Shown one piece after another: positions 7,532 to 16,718 of a DNA stretch of 64,000 nucleotides. The notes below the pieces were generated by a model, which saw only the letters and a list, made by a program, of their open reading frames with translations, did no database searches and was not told where the DNA came from. Numbering within the stretch: the first letter of the stretch is position 1; each line of letters opens with the position of its first letter. The position numbers and the translations under genes were made by a program. Source of the stretch: Frateuria flava (GTDB lineage: Bacteria > Pseudomonadota > Gammaproteobacteria > Xanthomonadales > Rhodanobacteraceae); assembly GCF_017837635.1 (NCBI RefSeq), contig NZ_JAGJRS010000010.1, positions 1 to 64,000 on the forward strand, read 5' to 3'.

Positions 7532-9262
7532 TCAGTCAGTCAGTTGTGACAACAGTGCCTCGACATCCTCGTGCGTGTACGCGCGAAGCAGGCGTGGCGC
7601 CTGGCGACGCAGGGCGGCGTGGTCGAGGGTGGCCAGACGATCGCGTACGTGCAGGATCTGGCTCGGATGCATGCTGTATTCGCACAGGCCCAGCGCCAGC
7701 AGCAGGGCGGTAAAGCCGACGTCGCCACCGATCTCGCCGCACAGGCTGACCGGCTTGCGGGCACGGCGGCCGGCCGCGATGACGTAGGCGATCAGGCGCA
7801 GCAGCGCCGGCTGCAGCGGGTTGTAGATGTTTTCCAGGCCATCGTTGCCGCGGTCGGCGGCGAGCACGTACTGCGCCAGGTCGTTGGTGCCGATGGCGAG
7901 GAAGTCGGCGTGTTCGAGCAGCGCGCGCACGTTGAGTGCGGCGGCAGGAACTTCGACCATGGCGCCGAGCGGCAATTTTTCCGGCAGGTCGACGTTTTCG
8001 TGCTTGAGGTCCTGGCGCGCGAGCTTGAACAGCGTGCGCACGGCGATCAGTTCGTCCGGCTGGGTCACCATCGGCACCAGCACACGCACCGGGCCGTAGC
8101 AGGCGGCGCGCAGGATCGCGCGGATCTGCGTGGTGAACACGGCCGGGTAGCGCAGCGACAGGCGCACACCACGCACGCCCAGCGCCGGGTTGTCCTCGCC
8201 GCGCAGGGCCAGGCCGGCGGCGTCGGCCTTGTCGGCGCCCAGGTCCAGCGTGCGGATGGTGACCGGCAGGCCACCCATGCCCAGTACCAGATCGCGGTAG
8301 GCGTTGAACTGCTCGTCTTCCGACGGCAGGCCCTTATGCTTGAGGAACAGGAATTCGGTGCGGTACAGGCCCACGCCGTCGGCGCCGCGGGCGCGCGCCA
8401 TGGCGATGTCGGTAGCGGTTTCGGCGTTGGCGAACAGCTGCACCGGCACGCCGTCGCGCGTGCGCGTGGGCGCGTTGGCGAGCTTGGCCAGGCGCCGTCC
8501 TTCGGCCGCGGCCTCGCGCTGCCAGGCCCGGTAGCGGGCCAGGTCCTGCGCGGTGGGATGGACGATGGTCTCGCCGCGCTCGGCGTCGAGCAGGATCAGG
8601 TCGTCGTCGTGAATGGTGGCCAGCGCGTCGCGCGTGCCGACCAGCATGGGCAGATCCAGGCTGCGGGCCAGGATTGCGCTGTGCGAATACGGGCTGCCCG
8701 AGCTCGCCACCACGCCCAGCAGCCCGTTGCCGACCAGATGCGCCATGTCGGCGGGCGCGATGGTGTCGGCGACCAGGATCTCGCCCACGCGCGCGGCAAG
8801 CTTGCGTTCCTCGCGACTGGTCTGGCGCTGCAGTGCGGAGATCACCCGGTTGATCACCTGGTCGACATCCTCGCGGCGGCTGCGCAGATAGGGGTCGTCC
8901 ATGGCTTCGAACACCTTGGCCAGGCGGTCGCGCTGCTTCTTCAGGGCCACGCCGGCACGGTAGTGGCCGATACGGATCAGGTCGTCCAGGCCGCGCAGCA
9001 GTTCGTTGTCGTCGAGCAGGAGGCTGTGCGCATCGATGAACTCGTTCACTTCCCGCGCCAGCGCGCCGTGCAGGCGACCGCGCAGTTCATGCAGTTCCTG
9101 CCGCGCGGTGTCCAGCGCACGGTGCAGGTTTTCCAGCTCGCCCTCGACTTCGTCCTCGGCCAGCGGGCGGGTGTCGACCAGGTAGCGGCTAGGTTGCACC
9201 AGGCGCGCGCGGCCCAGGGCCATGCCCTTGGAGGCGGCGGTGCCTGGCAGCAGCTGTCTCAT
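7532..9262 (-). CDS. ptsI: Phosphoenolpyruvate-protein phosphotransferase (PTS enzyme I)
   Basis: Enzyme I, 576 residues, takes phosphate from PEP onto a histidine and passes it to HPr. Seen here are the N-terminal HPr-binding helical domain, the phospho-histidine swivel motif with H194 (PYSHSAILARSL), the PEP site GADGVGLYRTEFLF, and the catalytic Cys motif SLCGEIGGD near residue 505. The ATG at 9262 is chosen because the protein then starts MRQLLPGTAASKG as the family does; upstream in-frame codons lie in an intergenic repeat. It is the last gene of hprK-rapZ-EIIA-ptsH-ptsI, separated from ptsH by about 120 bases of GGGATT-type repeat. No PTS sugar permease is nearby, so the chain is probably regulatory. 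Confidence 0.96.
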   Translation of the reverse strand: MRQLLPGTAASKGMALGRARLVQPSRYLVDTRPLAEDEVEGELENLHRALDTARQELHELRGRLHGALAREVNEFIDAHSLLLDDNELLRGLDDLIRIGHYRAGVALKKQRDRLAKVFEAMDDPYLRSRREDVDQVINRVISALQRQTSREERKLAARVGEILVADTIAPADMAHLVGNGLLGVVASSGSPYSHSAILARSLDLPMLVGTRDALATIHDDDLILLDAERGETIVHPTAQDLARYRAWQREAAAEGRRLAKLANAPTRTRDGVPVQLFANAETATDIAMARARGADGVGLYRTEFLFLKHKGLPSEDEQFNAYRDLVLGMGGLPVTIRTLDLGADKADAAGLALRGEDNPALGVRGVRLSLRYPAVFTTQIRAILRAACYGPVRVLVPMVTQPDELIAVRTLFKLARQDLKHENVDLPEKLPLGAMVEVPAAALNVRALLEHADFLAIGTNDLAQYVLAADRGNDGLENIYNPLQPALLRLIAYVIAAGRRARKPVSLCGEIGGDVGFTALLLALGLCEYSMHPSQILHVRDRLATLDHAALRRQAPRLLRAYTHEDVEALLSQLTD

Positions 9263-9281
9263 GGAGTGGCGTCCTTGGAGC

Positions 9282-9378
9282 CGGGATTGGGGATGGGGGA
9301 TTGGAGACTTGCAAGAGCGCCCTGCGCGAGCTGGCGGCCCCGCGCTTTTTCGAATCCCCAAGCACCCATCCCCGATGC
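9282..9378. repeat. GGGATT-type intergenic repeat
   Basis: Imperfect GGGATTGGGGAT units at 9283-9304 are followed, about 50 bases on, by their inverted counterpart (CGAATCCCC ... CCCATCCCCGA). The same family recurs at 16719 and 18194. It lies between ptsH and ptsI inside the operon. Confidence 0.75.
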
Positions 9379-9385
9379 TGGCACC

Positions 9386-9655
9386 TCACGCCCCCTCGTC
9401 GAACTTGCGCTCGAACAGCGCCACGACGCCGGCGATCGCCTCGGCCTCGTCGGGCCCGTCCGCGCGCACGGTGAGCGGCGTGCCGATACCGGCCGAAAGC
9501 ATCATCACGCCCATGATGCTCTGCGCGTTGACCTCGCGGCCCTTGCTGACCAGCCACACGGTGGATTTGAAGCCCTGCACCAGTTGCACCAGCTTGGCCG
9601 AGGCGCGGGCGTGCAGTCCGAGCTTGTTCGAGACGGTGATTTCCTGCTCAAGCAT
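9386..9655 (-). CDS. ptsH: HPr phosphocarrier protein
   Basis: An 89-residue HPr. Histidine 15 in GLHARAS receives phosphate from enzyme I and passes it to the EIIA protein. Serine 46 in AQSIMGVM is the site used by HPr kinase. Both sites are present and hprK is in the same operon, so dual control is likely. The start codon overlaps the end of the EIIA gene by 8 bases, implying translational coupling. Confidence 0.96.
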   Translation of the reverse strand: MLEQEITVSNKLGLHARASAKLVQLVQGFKSTVWLVSKGREVNAQSIMGVMMLSAGIGTPLTVRADGPDEAEAIAGVVALFERKFDEGA

Positions 9656-10040
9656 GGTCGATGAAAATTCCCCCGCGGCCACCATGGGCGGCCACCTGTG
9701 CCAGTTCGTCCAGCGGTTTCTCGGCGTAGTTGAGCACGCGCAGCAGCATCGGGAGGTTGAGCCCGGACACACAACGCAACCGTACCCCCAGCGCCGTGAG
9801 CGAAAGGCCGATGTTGCACGGTGTCGCGCCATACAGATCGGCCAGCACCAACACACCGTCGCCCTGGTCGAGTTCGCGGGCATGGTGGGCGGTGAGCGTG
9901 CGCATGACGTCCGGGTCGGCGTGTGCCGGAACCTCGACCGCGTCGACCCTGAGCGGCAGCTTGGGCATGACGTGGTGCGCGGCGGAGATCAGCGCCTTGC
10001 CGACCGCCTCGTGAGTCATCAGGAGAACGCCGACGCTCAT
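9648..10040 (-). CDS. PTS EIIA, mannose family (regulatory)
   Basis: A 130-residue stand-alone EIIA of the mannose/fructose/sorbose family. It has the MSVGVLLMTHEAVG start with the phosphorylatable H10, then GDGVLVLADLYGATPCNI and a C-terminal GGRGGIF strand. It would accept phosphate from HPr. With no EIIB, EIIC or EIID genes in the window it probably signals rather than transports, as in other proteobacteria with this rpoN-linked cluster. GGGAG lies 7 bases before the ATG. About 80 bases separate it from rapZ when upstream spurious codons are ignored; the gap is in fact 178 bases. Confidence 0.9.
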   Translation of the reverse strand: MSVGVLLMTHEAVGKALISAAHHVMPKLPLRVDAVEVPAHADPDVMRTLTAHHARELDQGDGVLVLADLYGATPCNIGLSLTALGVRLRCVSGLNLPMLLRVLNYAEKPLDELAQVAAHGGRGGIFIDHA

Positions 10041-10218
10041 GGGTGCGCTCCCGCGGGATAGCCGTTGCGCGTTGTGCCACAGCTGCCCGTCCGGCCATCC
10101 TTCAGGAGCGCACCGGGGCACGGCCGGGATGTGGCGGCGTGCCGGGACGCTGACGCGGGGCCAGCATGGCGGTCGCGTACCGGTGCGCTCGCGCAGGCGT
10201 GCGAGAAGGCGGACATGG

Positions 10219-11124
10219 TCATTCGAGCTCACGGTGGAAGGTCAGCACGCCTTCGCGCCTGGCGCGATAGTGCGCGGCCAGGCGCTCGACCAGGTAGACC
10301 GAGCGGTGCCGTCCGCCGGTGCAGCCGACGGAGATGGTGACGTAGCTGCGGTCGTCCTGCTCGAAGCGCGGCAGCCAGGCATCGAGCCAGCGGGCGGTGT
10401 CGGCAAAGTATTCGCTGACCACGGGATCGGCTTCCAGGAACTCGCGCACCGGCGCATCCTTGCCCGAGAGCGGGCGCAGCTTCGGCTGCCAGTGCGGGTT
10501 GGGCAGGCACCGTGCATCGAACACGAAGTCCGAGTCCAGCGGCAGGCCGCGACGGAAGGCGAAGGACTGGAACATCAACGTGAGACCTTCAGTCGCCGCC
10601 GCATAGCCGGTGGCGATCAGTCGGCGTAACTGGTGCACGTTGAGGTCGCTCGAATCGATGACCTTTTCGGCGATGCCGATCAGCGGGCGCAGCAGGCGGC
10701 GCTCTTCGGCGATCGCATCGGCCAGCGAAACACCGCGAATCGCCAGTGGGTGGCGACGGCGGGTTTCCGAATAGCGCTTGATCAATACCTCATCGCTGCA
10801 ATCGATGAACACCAAGTGCACATGCACCCCCGCCGCGGCGAGCTCGGAGAGCACCAGCGGCATGTGCTCGAAATCCTCGCCGCGGTTGCGTACGTCCACG
10901 CCCACGGCGATGCGCCGACGGCGCCCGCCGCCATCGCGACGCACTGACTGCACCAGCTGCGGCAACAAGCCGCTGGGCAGGTTGTCGACACAGTAGAACT
11001 CCAGGTCTTCCAGCGCGCGCAGCGCGACCGTCTTGCCGCCGCCGGACATGCCGGTCAGTACCACCAGGTGCACGGCGTTGGGGTCGTTGAGGCCGGTCGT
11101 CGGCGCGGTTTCGTTCGAGGTCAT
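10219..11124 (-). CDS. rapZ: RNase adapter protein RapZ (P-loop nucleotide-binding)
   Basis: About 301 residues. The N-terminal kinase-like domain has Walker A GMSGGGKT (about 25-32). The C-terminal domain carries the conserved GCTGGRHRSVYLVERLA motif that binds glucosamine-6-phosphate in E. coli RapZ. In enterobacteria RapZ delivers the sRNA GlmZ to RNase E and so controls GlmS, linking it to cell-wall precursor supply; other roles are possible here. The ATG at 11124 has GGTGAG 7 bases upstream; a GTG at 11136 overlapping the hprK stop is the alternative. It follows hprK directly. Confidence 0.95.
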   Translation of the reverse strand: MTSNETAPTTGLNDPNAVHLVVLTGMSGGGKTVALRALEDLEFYCVDNLPSGLLPQLVQSVRRDGGGRRRRIAVGVDVRNRGEDFEHMPLVLSELAAAGVHVHLVFIDCSDEVLIKRYSETRRRHPLAIRGVSLADAIAEERRLLRPLIGIAEKVIDSSDLNVHQLRRLIATGYAAATEGLTLMFQSFAFRRGLPLDSDFVFDARCLPNPHWQPKLRPLSGKDAPVREFLEADPVVSEYFADTARWLDAWLPRFEQDDRSYVTISVGCTGGRHRSVYLVERLAAHYRARREGVLTFHRELE

Positions 11125-11132
11125 GGCAGAGC

Positions 11133-12116
11133 TCACCAGGGCGGAAGCCGGCGCATCTGGTGCGCCTGGCGATCGATGAAGGTTTGCGCGGGATCGATGC
11201 CCTTGCTCTTGAGCATATGGTGGCGCACCGCCGCTTCCACCAGTACCGCCAGGTTGCGGCCGGGAGCGACAGGGATGGTGATCATCGGCACGGAGACTTC
11301 AAGAATCTCGCGGTGGCTGGTGTCGCCGGTCAGGCGGGTCAGTGCATCGATGTCCTCGCCTTCGCGCAGGGGTTTCAAGTGCACGACCAGACGCAGGTAC
11401 TTGGAATGCTTGACCGCGGTGTGGCCGAACATCTCGCGCACGTTGAGCACGCCCAGGCCGCGCACTTCGAGCAGGTCCTGGAGCAGTTCGGGGCAGGTGC
11501 CATCGATCACGTCGGGCGCGATCAGGGTGAACTCGGTGGCGTCGTCGGCCACCAGGCGATGGCCGCGGCTGATCAGTTCGAGCGCCAGCTCGCTCTTGCC
11601 TGAACCGGACTCGCCGGTGATCAGCACACCGATTGAGAACACTTCGAGGAACACGCCGTGTAGCGTGATCCTGGGCGCCAGCAGGCGCGCCAGGTGGTAT
11701 TGCATCCAGGTCAGCAGCTCGTGGCCGCGCTTGGCGCTGATCCAAAGCGGGGTGTGGGTCTCCTCGGCCACCTCGCGCAGGTCCGACGGGATCGTCTGGT
11801 CCTTGGTGACGATCAGCGCCACCGGCTGATAGGCGGCAATCTTGTGCATCGCCTCCCAGCGCTGGCGGGAGTCCAGGCTGTCGAGCCAGTTGAGCTCCTC
11901 CGTACCGATGATCTGCACCTTGTTGGGATAGATCACGTTGAGGTAGCCGATCAGCGACGGGCGACGCGTGGCAGTGGCGCCGGGTTCGAGCACGCGCCCC
12001 TCGCCACGCATGCCCGACACCCAGCGCAGGCCCATGCGCTCGTGGACACCGTCGAAGAGTTGTCGTGCAGTCAGACGTTCCAAGAGGTTTCCCTGCCGGG
12101 TGGCAACGGGCGCCAT
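11133..12116 (-). CDS. hprK: HPr kinase/phosphorylase
   Basis: A 327-residue HprK/P. The N-terminal domain is followed by a C-terminal kinase domain with Walker [15 protein letters not shown] (about residues 155-168). The HprK signature [15 protein letters not shown] lies downstream. It phosphorylates HPr on Ser46 with ATP or PPi and can reverse this. In proteobacteria it sits, as here, beside rapZ and PTS genes and controls the phosphorylation state of the regulatory PTS. It opens the operon; the rpoN-hpf terminator lies 120 bases upstream, so a separate promoter in 12117-12236 is expected. ptsN, often found at this spot, is absent. Confidence 0.95.
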   Translation of the reverse strand: MAPVATRQGNLLERLTARQLFDGVHERMGLRWVSGMRGEGRVLEPGATATRRPSLIGYLNVIYPNKVQIIGTEELNWLDSLDSRQRWEAMHKIAAYQPVALIVTKDQTIPSDLREVAEETHTPLWISAKRGHELLTWMQYHLARLLAPRITLHGVFLEVFSIGVLITGESGSGKSELALELISRGHRLVADDATEFTLIAPDVIDGTCPELLQDLLEVRGLGVLNVREMFGHTAVKHSKYLRLVVHLKPLREGEDIDALTRLTGDTSHREILEVSVPMITIPVAPGRNLAVLVEAAVRHHMLKSKGIDPAQTFIDRQAHQMRRLPPW

Positions 12117-12158
12117 TGTGCCAGTTTGGGCCGCCGGCTTGCCTGGGTTTCGGACAGG

Positions 12159-12232
12159 CTCGCTTGTGGGCGATGCTCCGGGAAGGCGTGCGGAAGGGCA
12201 TCGCCCGCAAGCGGGCTCCTGCGAGGGGCGGC
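12159..12232. repeat. REP-like palindrome (CCCGCTTGCGGGCGAT family)
   Basis: An inverted repeat of CGCTTGTGGGCGATG (12161-12175) and CATCGCCCGCAAGCGGGCTCCTGCGA (from 12199). Near-identical elements occur at 23634-23706 and 60168-60238. It lies between hprK and the hpf terminator. Confidence 0.8.
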
Positions 12233-12237
12233 GCGGC

Positions 12238-12270
12238 AAAAAAAACGACCCGCCTTGGGCGGGTCGTTTC
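12238..12270 (-). terminator. Rho-independent terminator after rpoN-hpf
   Basis: Read on the - strand: ACGACCCGCC, short loop, GGCGGGTCGT, then eight Ts. It lies 16 bases after the hpf stop and separates rpoN-hpf from hprK. Confidence 0.92.
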
Positions 12271-12286
12271 GGGGAGCGCGGAAGGA

Positions 12287-12610
12287 TCAGCCGATCTGAC
12301 GCGCGTCCCGCGCCTCCTGCTGGTGCTTGTCGGTGACCTTGTCGCGATGGCGGCGCAGCTGCGCGGCGAGCTTGTCGAACACCATGTCGATGGAGGCGTA
12401 CATGTCGGCGCCACACGCGGCCGCATGCAGCGCGGCCCCGGTGGTGCTGAGAGTGGCGTCGGCACAGTGCTGCAACTTGTCCAGCGACAGCACCATGGTC
12501 AGGCCCAGGCACTTCTCGTCGAGGCGGGTCAGGCGATCGAGCCGGGATTCGGCATGCGCACGCAGGGCAGGGGTGACTTCGATCTGCTGGCCGGTGAGTT
12601 GGAACTGCAT
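12287..12610 (-). CDS. hpf: Ribosome hibernation promoting factor, short form
   Basis: 107 residues of the HPF/YfiA fold: [21 protein letters not shown] at the start, then [12 protein letters not shown] and [23 protein letters not shown]. It binds the 30S subunit in stationary phase and helps form inactive 100S dimers. There is no long C-terminal dimerisation domain, so it is the short type. It lies downstream of rpoN, the usual neighbour, with about 130 bases between them, and is followed by a strong terminator. Confidence 0.94.
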   Translation of the reverse strand: MQFQLTGQQIEVTPALRAHAESRLDRLTRLDEKCLGLTMVLSLDKLQHCADATLSTTGAALHAAACGADMYASIDMVFDKLAAQLRRHRDKVTDKHQQEARDARQIG

Positions 12611-12740
12611 GGGGCGCCTCCTCTGTTACGGCCGCCGGGGGGGCGGCGGGTTCGCATGCCGGCTAGGGTGCCGGCATGCCGGTCTATCACTCGTATGGGA
12701 TCGTTCGGGCCGGTTCCAAGTGTCGGGTTTCAGCACAGGG

Positions 12741-14183
12741 TCAGCTGGCGCGCTGGCGCTCGCTGGAACTGGGAATGCGCAGGGCCTCGCGGTACTTGGC
12801 CACGGTGCGGCGTGCCACCTGGATGCCTTTGCGGTTGAGCTCCTCGGCCAGGGCCTGGTCGGACAGCGGCTTGCGCGTGTCCTCAGCGTCGATGAGCTTT
12901 TTGATCATGGCCTGGATGGCAGTGGCCGATGCACCGCCACCATCTTCGGTGGAGACGCCGCTGGAGAAGAAATACTTGAGCTCGAAGGTGCCGCGTGGCG
13001 TGTGGATGTACTTGCGCGTGGTAACCCGCGAAATGGTCGATTCGTGCATGCCGACCTCCTCGGCGACTTCGCGCAGCACCAGCGGGTGCATCGCCTCCGG
13101 ACCGTAGTCGAGGAAAGCGCTCTGCCTGCGCACGATCGCATCGGCGACCTTTATCAACGTCTCGGCGCGCGATTCGAGGCTCTTGATCAACCAGCGCGCT
13201 TCCTGCAGCTGGCCGCGCATCCAGCTGGCATCCTCGCCACGCGCCTGTGCGATCAGGCTGCAGTAGTGCTGGTTGAGGCCCAGCCTTGGCTGGCAGTCGG
13301 GATTGAGGCTCACCTTCCAGCGGCTGCCTTCCTTGTAGGCGTAGACGTCCGGCGCCACGTACTCGACCGGCGTGGCGTCGAGCGCGGCGCCCGGGCGTGG
13401 ATCGAGGCTGCGGATCAGCAGCGCCGCGGCGGCGACTTCTTCCTCGCTCGCGCGCAGCTTGCGCGCAAGCTTGGCGATGTCGTTGCGTGCGAGCAGTTCG
13501 AGTTCGCCGTCGACGATCTGTAGCGCGAGCCCGCGGTGTGGCGTGTCCGCATCGAACTGCTCCAGCTGCACGCGCAGGCAGTCGCGCAGATCGAGGCTGG
13601 CGATACCGGTCGGATCGAACCGTTGCAGCTGGCGGCGTACCGCCTCCACCTCGTCGGTGGCCGCGTCGAGGTCCGCCGGCAACGCCGCGAGCACGCTATC
13701 GATGCCTTCGGTGAGATAGCCGTCGGCATTGAGCGCGTCGATGATGACGGTGGCGATCAGGCGCTGCCGCGTCGTGAACGGCGACAGGTTCAACTGCCAC
13801 AGCAGGTGTTCCTGCAGGGTCTCGGGCGCGGCGTTCTGCGGCTCGAAGTCCTCGTCACCGCGGCTGCCCGACGGCGCGCTGCTGCCGAGCGAAAAATCGA
13901 TCGGCGCCTCGGCAGGGGCATCGGTTTCACCCCAGTCGGCGCCGTCGTCCACGTTGTGATCGACGGTGGGCGCCTCGGCCGGAGCGGCGCTGAAGCCTTC
14001 TTCCTCGGTCTCGCCGGACTCCGCGGATTCTTCCTCGAACTCCAGCAACGGATTGCCTTCGGCGATCTGGCGCAATTCCGCTTCCAGCTCCAGCTGCGAC
14101 AGCTGCAACAGCCGGATCGCCTGCTGCAATTGCGGCGTCAGGGTGAGCTGTTGGTTGAGTCGGAACTGGAGCCCGGGTTTCAT
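12741..14183 (-). CDS. rpoN: RNA polymerase sigma-54 factor
   Basis: 480 residues. Region I is a Gln/Leu-rich activator-binding helix (LRLNQQLTLTPQLQQAIRLL-like start). An acidic region II follows (about 50-110, many Glu/Asp), then the core-binding domain. The C-terminal DNA-binding part ends with the RpoN box ARRTVAKYREALRIPSS. It directs RNA polymerase to -24/-12 promoters and needs AAA+ activators. The ATG at 14183 starts MKPGLQFRLNQQ as in relatives; an ATG 10 codons upstream is possible. It lies downstream of lptB on the same strand, 100 bases away. Confidence 0.96.
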   Translation of the reverse strand: MKPGLQFRLNQQLTLTPQLQQAIRLLQLSQLELEAELRQIAEGNPLLEFEEESAESGETEEEGFSAAPAEAPTVDHNVDDGADWGETDAPAEAPIDFSLGSSAPSGSRGDEDFEPQNAAPETLQEHLLWQLNLSPFTTRQRLIATVIIDALNADGYLTEGIDSVLAALPADLDAATDEVEAVRRQLQRFDPTGIASLDLRDCLRVQLEQFDADTPHRGLALQIVDGELELLARNDIAKLARKLRASEEEVAAAALLIRSLDPRPGAALDATPVEYVAPDVYAYKEGSRWKVSLNPDCQPRLGLNQHYCSLIAQARGEDASWMRGQLQEARWLIKSLESRAETLIKVADAIVRRQSAFLDYGPEAMHPLVLREVAEEVGMHESTISRVTTRKYIHTPRGTFELKYFFSSGVSTEDGGGASATAIQAMIKKLIDAEDTRKPLSDQALAEELNRKGIQVARRTVAKYREALRIPSSSERQRAS

Positions 14184-14283
14184 GCCAGCCGTAGCAAAGG
14201 GACTTGGGATCATCCTACCCCGGTGGGTGTGACGCGACCATAGCGATGGCAGGTGCTGGCGGGCCCTGCGTCACATCACCGCG

Positions 14284-15003
14284 TCAGAGCTTGAACTCGC
14301 GTCCGAGGTAGACCTCGCGCACCTTCTCGTCGGCGAGGATGTGCGCCGGCGTGCCGCGCGAGAGCACCTCGCCGTCGTTCAGGATGTAGGCGCGATCGCA
14401 GATGCCCAGCGTTTCGCGCACGTTGTGGTCGGTGATCAGCACGCCGATGCCGCGTTCCTTCAGGTGGCGCACGATGCGTTGGATCTCGCCCACCGAAATC
14501 GGATCGACGCCGGCGAACGGCTCATCCAGCAGCATGTAGCGCGGCTGGGCGGCCAGCGCGCGGGCGATCTCCACGCGCCGGCGCTCGCCGCCGGAAAGGC
14601 TGATGCCTTTCTGGCCGGCGATGTGGGCGATCTTCAACTCGTCCATCAGGCCTTCGAGCTGCTCGTTGCGCTGGCGGGCGGTGAGGCCTTCGCGCAGCTC
14701 CAGCACCGCCATGATGTTGTCCGCCACCGAGAGCCGGCGGAACACCGAGGCCTCCTGCGGCAGGTAGCCGATGCCCAGCCGCGCGCGGGCATGCATGGGC
14801 AGGCCCGTGATGTCCTGGCGGTCGAGCCGGATGCTGCCGCCGTCGGCTTCGACCAGGCCCACCACCATGTAGAAACAGGTGGTCTTGCCGGCGCCGTTGG
14901 GACCGAGCAGGCCGACGACTTCGCCCTGGCGGATCGAAAAACCGAAATCGCGCACGACCTGGCGCGAGCGGTAGCGTTTCTGCAGGCCTTCGGCAGCGAG
15001 CAT
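14284..15003 (-). CDS. lptB: LPS export ABC transporter ATP-binding protein LptB
   Basis: 239 residues. It has Walker [10 protein letters not shown] (34-42), the ABC signature [15 protein letters not shown] (about 136-150), Walker [14 protein letters not shown] and the switch His in [10 protein letters not shown]. LptB powers extraction of LPS from the inner membrane with LptF/G, handing it to LptC and LptA. LptF/G are not in the window. It starts 3 bases after the lptA stop and belongs to the operon kdsD-kdsC-lptC-lptA-lptB. Confidence 0.96.
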   Translation of the reverse strand: MLAAEGLQKRYRSRQVVRDFGFSIRQGEVVGLLGPNGAGKTTCFYMVVGLVEADGGSIRLDRQDITGLPMHARARLGIGYLPQEASVFRRLSVADNIMAVLELREGLTARQRNEQLEGLMDELKIAHIAGQKGISLSGGERRRVEIARALAAQPRYMLLDEPFAGVDPISVGEIQRIVRHLKERGIGVLITDHNVRETLGICDRAYILNDGEVLSRGTPAHILADEKVREVYLGREFKL

Positions 15004-15006
15004 CGG

Positions 15007-15582
15007 TCAGGGCTGCCCGCTGCTGGTGGCGGGGGCGGGCGCGCTGGCAGCGGGTGCCGGCTTGGCCGCCGGTGCAGCGGCGCCCGCCTTCGGCTGGGGC
15101 TTGAAGATCATGTGCACGCGACCGTCGCCACCGCTGTCGCCGGTCATCTCGCTGGTCTGCGTGTTGTAGGTGAGGCGGTCGCCGTGCGCCTCGCCGCGGC
15201 CCTGCTGGTTGATCGAGGCGTGGCCCTGCAGCACGGCGAAGTCCTTGGCCACCTGGTAGTCGATGGTGGCGGCCTCGCCCTGCATCAGGTTGCCGTTGTC
15301 GTCCAGCTGCTGGATGTGCGCCGGGCTGCCGGTAAGCACCACGCTGTCGATCTCGGCGTTGGCGTCGAAATGCACCCTGGCCAGGTCGCCGGTGGCCTTC
15401 AGCGAGCCCTGGGTGATCACGACGTTGCCTTTGAGCGTGGTGATGCTGTTGGGCTTGCGGAACCCATCGAAGTGCGAGGCTTGTACATCCATCGGCTGAT
15501 CGCGGTCGCTGCGCTTGGCCTGGACCGGCGCCAGCACCAGCAGGCCCAGCAGTACCAGCGCCCAGCGGGCGCTAGTGCGCAT
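15007..15582 (-). CDS. lptA: LPS transport periplasmic protein LptA
   Basis: 191 residues. A signal peptide (about 1-22, LLGLLVLAPVQA with cleavage before KRS) precedes an OstA/LptA beta-jellyroll. The jellyroll shows the repeating strands of GNVVITQGSLKATGDLARV and VLQGHASINQQGRGEAHGDRLTY. A Pro/Ala-rich C-terminal tail follows. LptA forms the periplasmic bridge that carries LPS from LptC to LptD. The ATG at 15582 overlaps the last 11 bases of lptC. Weak conservation is usual for this family; position fixes the call. Confidence 0.94.
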   Translation of the reverse strand: MRTSARWALVLLGLLVLAPVQAKRSDRDQPMDVQASHFDGFRKPNSITTLKGNVVITQGSLKATGDLARVHFDANAEIDSVVLTGSPAHIQQLDDNGNLMQGEAATIDYQVAKDFAVLQGHASINQQGRGEAHGDRLTYNTQTSEMTGDSGGDGRVHMIFKPQPKAGAAAPAAKPAPAASAPAPATSSGQP

Positions 15583-16168
15583 GCTGGCGGGGCGGGAACG
15601 TGGCGTGGACGTCATCGAGCAGCTCCAGGTGTTTGTCGTTGAGGTCGGCACGCATGCCGACGCCGTGAATTCTAGTGCCGCCCTGCACCAACCGGGCGGG
15701 CGCGGCAGTCTGCAAGCGGTTCTGCTTGGGCCAGGCAGTGACGTCGGAGGTGTCGATGGTCGTCCGCGGCGTGTCGTCGAATGCGGCACGCTCCATGTGC
15801 ACGGGGCCTTGCAGCTTGAGCAGGCTGCCGTCGTGGTTGACCCAGCCGTACAACGAGTGCCCGAGCCAGTCGGGCACCGCCGGCTGGTTGGAGGGCAGAC
15901 GGAAATCGGGCGTGTTGATGTACAGCGACTCGTCGCCCTCGCGCCGCTCCAACTGCGGCGCCTGGATCAGGAAGCTGGGCAGGCCGTCCGTGCCGTACTG
16001 GGTCAGCTTGAAGTCGGTCAGCGTGTAGCCCGAGCGCGGCGGCCCGACGAATTCGTTGGTCTTGGGCGGCGGCCCGATCCACCACAGCAGCAGCTGCGCC
16101 GCACCGGCCAGCAGCGCGACCGCGACTATGGCCGCCGCGAGGCGGCGGTCGCGCAACCATTCGCTCAC
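15572..16168 (-). CDS. lptC: LPS export protein LptC
   Basis: 198 residues. One N-terminal transmembrane helix (about 9-30) anchors a periplasmic LptC jellyroll with YTLTDFKLTQYG and LYGWVNHDGSLLKLQGPV. It receives LPS from LptB2FG and passes it to LptA. The GTG start at 16168 overlaps the kdsC stop in a GTGA junction, so the operon is tightly coupled. Confidence 0.94.
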   Translation of the reverse strand: MSEWLRDRRLAAAIVAVALLAGAAQLLLWWIGPPPKTNEFVGPPRSGYTLTDFKLTQYGTDGLPSFLIQAPQLERREGDESLYINTPDFRLPSNQPAVPDWLGHSLYGWVNHDGSLLKLQGPVHMERAAFDDTPRTTIDTSDVTAWPKQNRLQTAAPARLVQGGTRIHGVGMRADLNDKHLELLDDVHATFPPRQHAH

Positions 16169-16707
16169 TGCCAGCGTTCCTTTTCATTGCCGGCCTTGCC
16201 CTGGGCATGCAGGATCAGGTCGCAAACCTCCCGCGCACCGCCCTGGCCGCCGGCGCGGCCGGTGGTCCAGTGCGCCTGTTCGACCACCCACGGGTGGGCG
16301 TTGGCCACGGCCACGGCGAGCCCGGCGATGCGCATCGCCGGGAGGTCCGGCAGGTCGTCGCCGACGAAGGCGACCTGTTCGGGCGCCAGCTTCAGTGCGT
16401 CGAGCAGTTCCAGCAGGCATACACGCTTGTCGCCCTGGCCCTGGTAAACGTGGGTGATGCCCAGTTCCTCGGCGCGCAGCGCCACCGGATGGCTGATCCG
16501 TGCGCTGATGATCGCCACCTGAACCCCATGCACCTGCAGCCGCTTCAGGCCCAGGCCGTCCTGCACGAAGAACACCTTGGTCTCGCGACCGTCCTCGCCG
16601 TAGTACAGGCGCCCGTCAGTCAGCGTGCCATCCACGTCGAACACGGCCAGGCGAATGCCGGCAGCGCGGGCGAGCAGGGCGGCGGGGAGGTTGGCGAGGT
16701 AGGGCAT
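16165..16707 (-). CDS. kdsC: 3-deoxy-D-manno-octulosonate 8-phosphate phosphatase KdsC
   Basis: A 180-residue HAD phosphatase of the short, cap-less tetrameric type. The nucleophile motif is FDVDGTLTDG (D24, D26), motif II is IISAR, the conserved Lys region is QGQGDKR, and the metal site is VGDDLPDL. It removes phosphate from Kdo-8-P to give Kdo for lipid A core synthesis. Next to kdsD and the lpt genes it forms the usual Kdo/LPS-transport operon. A GGGATT-type repeat lies just upstream, between it and kdsD. Confidence 0.95.
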   Translation of the reverse strand: MPYLANLPAALLARAAGIRLAVFDVDGTLTDGRLYYGEDGRETKVFFVQDGLGLKRLQVHGVQVAIISARISHPVALRAEELGITHVYQGQGDKRVCLLELLDALKLAPEQVAFVGDDLPDLPAMRIAGLAVAVANAHPWVVEQAHWTTGRAGGQGGAREVCDLILHAQGKAGNEKERWQ

Positions 16708-16718
16708 TGGGGGAGGTC

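Noticed and set aside
9261-9361. Longer ptsI start at 9361
   Set aside because: The extra 33 codons lie in an intergenic repeat and precede the normal enzyme I N-terminus.
7571-9664. A 697-codon open frame on the + strand
   Set aside because: Antisense of ptsI and ptsH, whose active sites are clear on the - strand.
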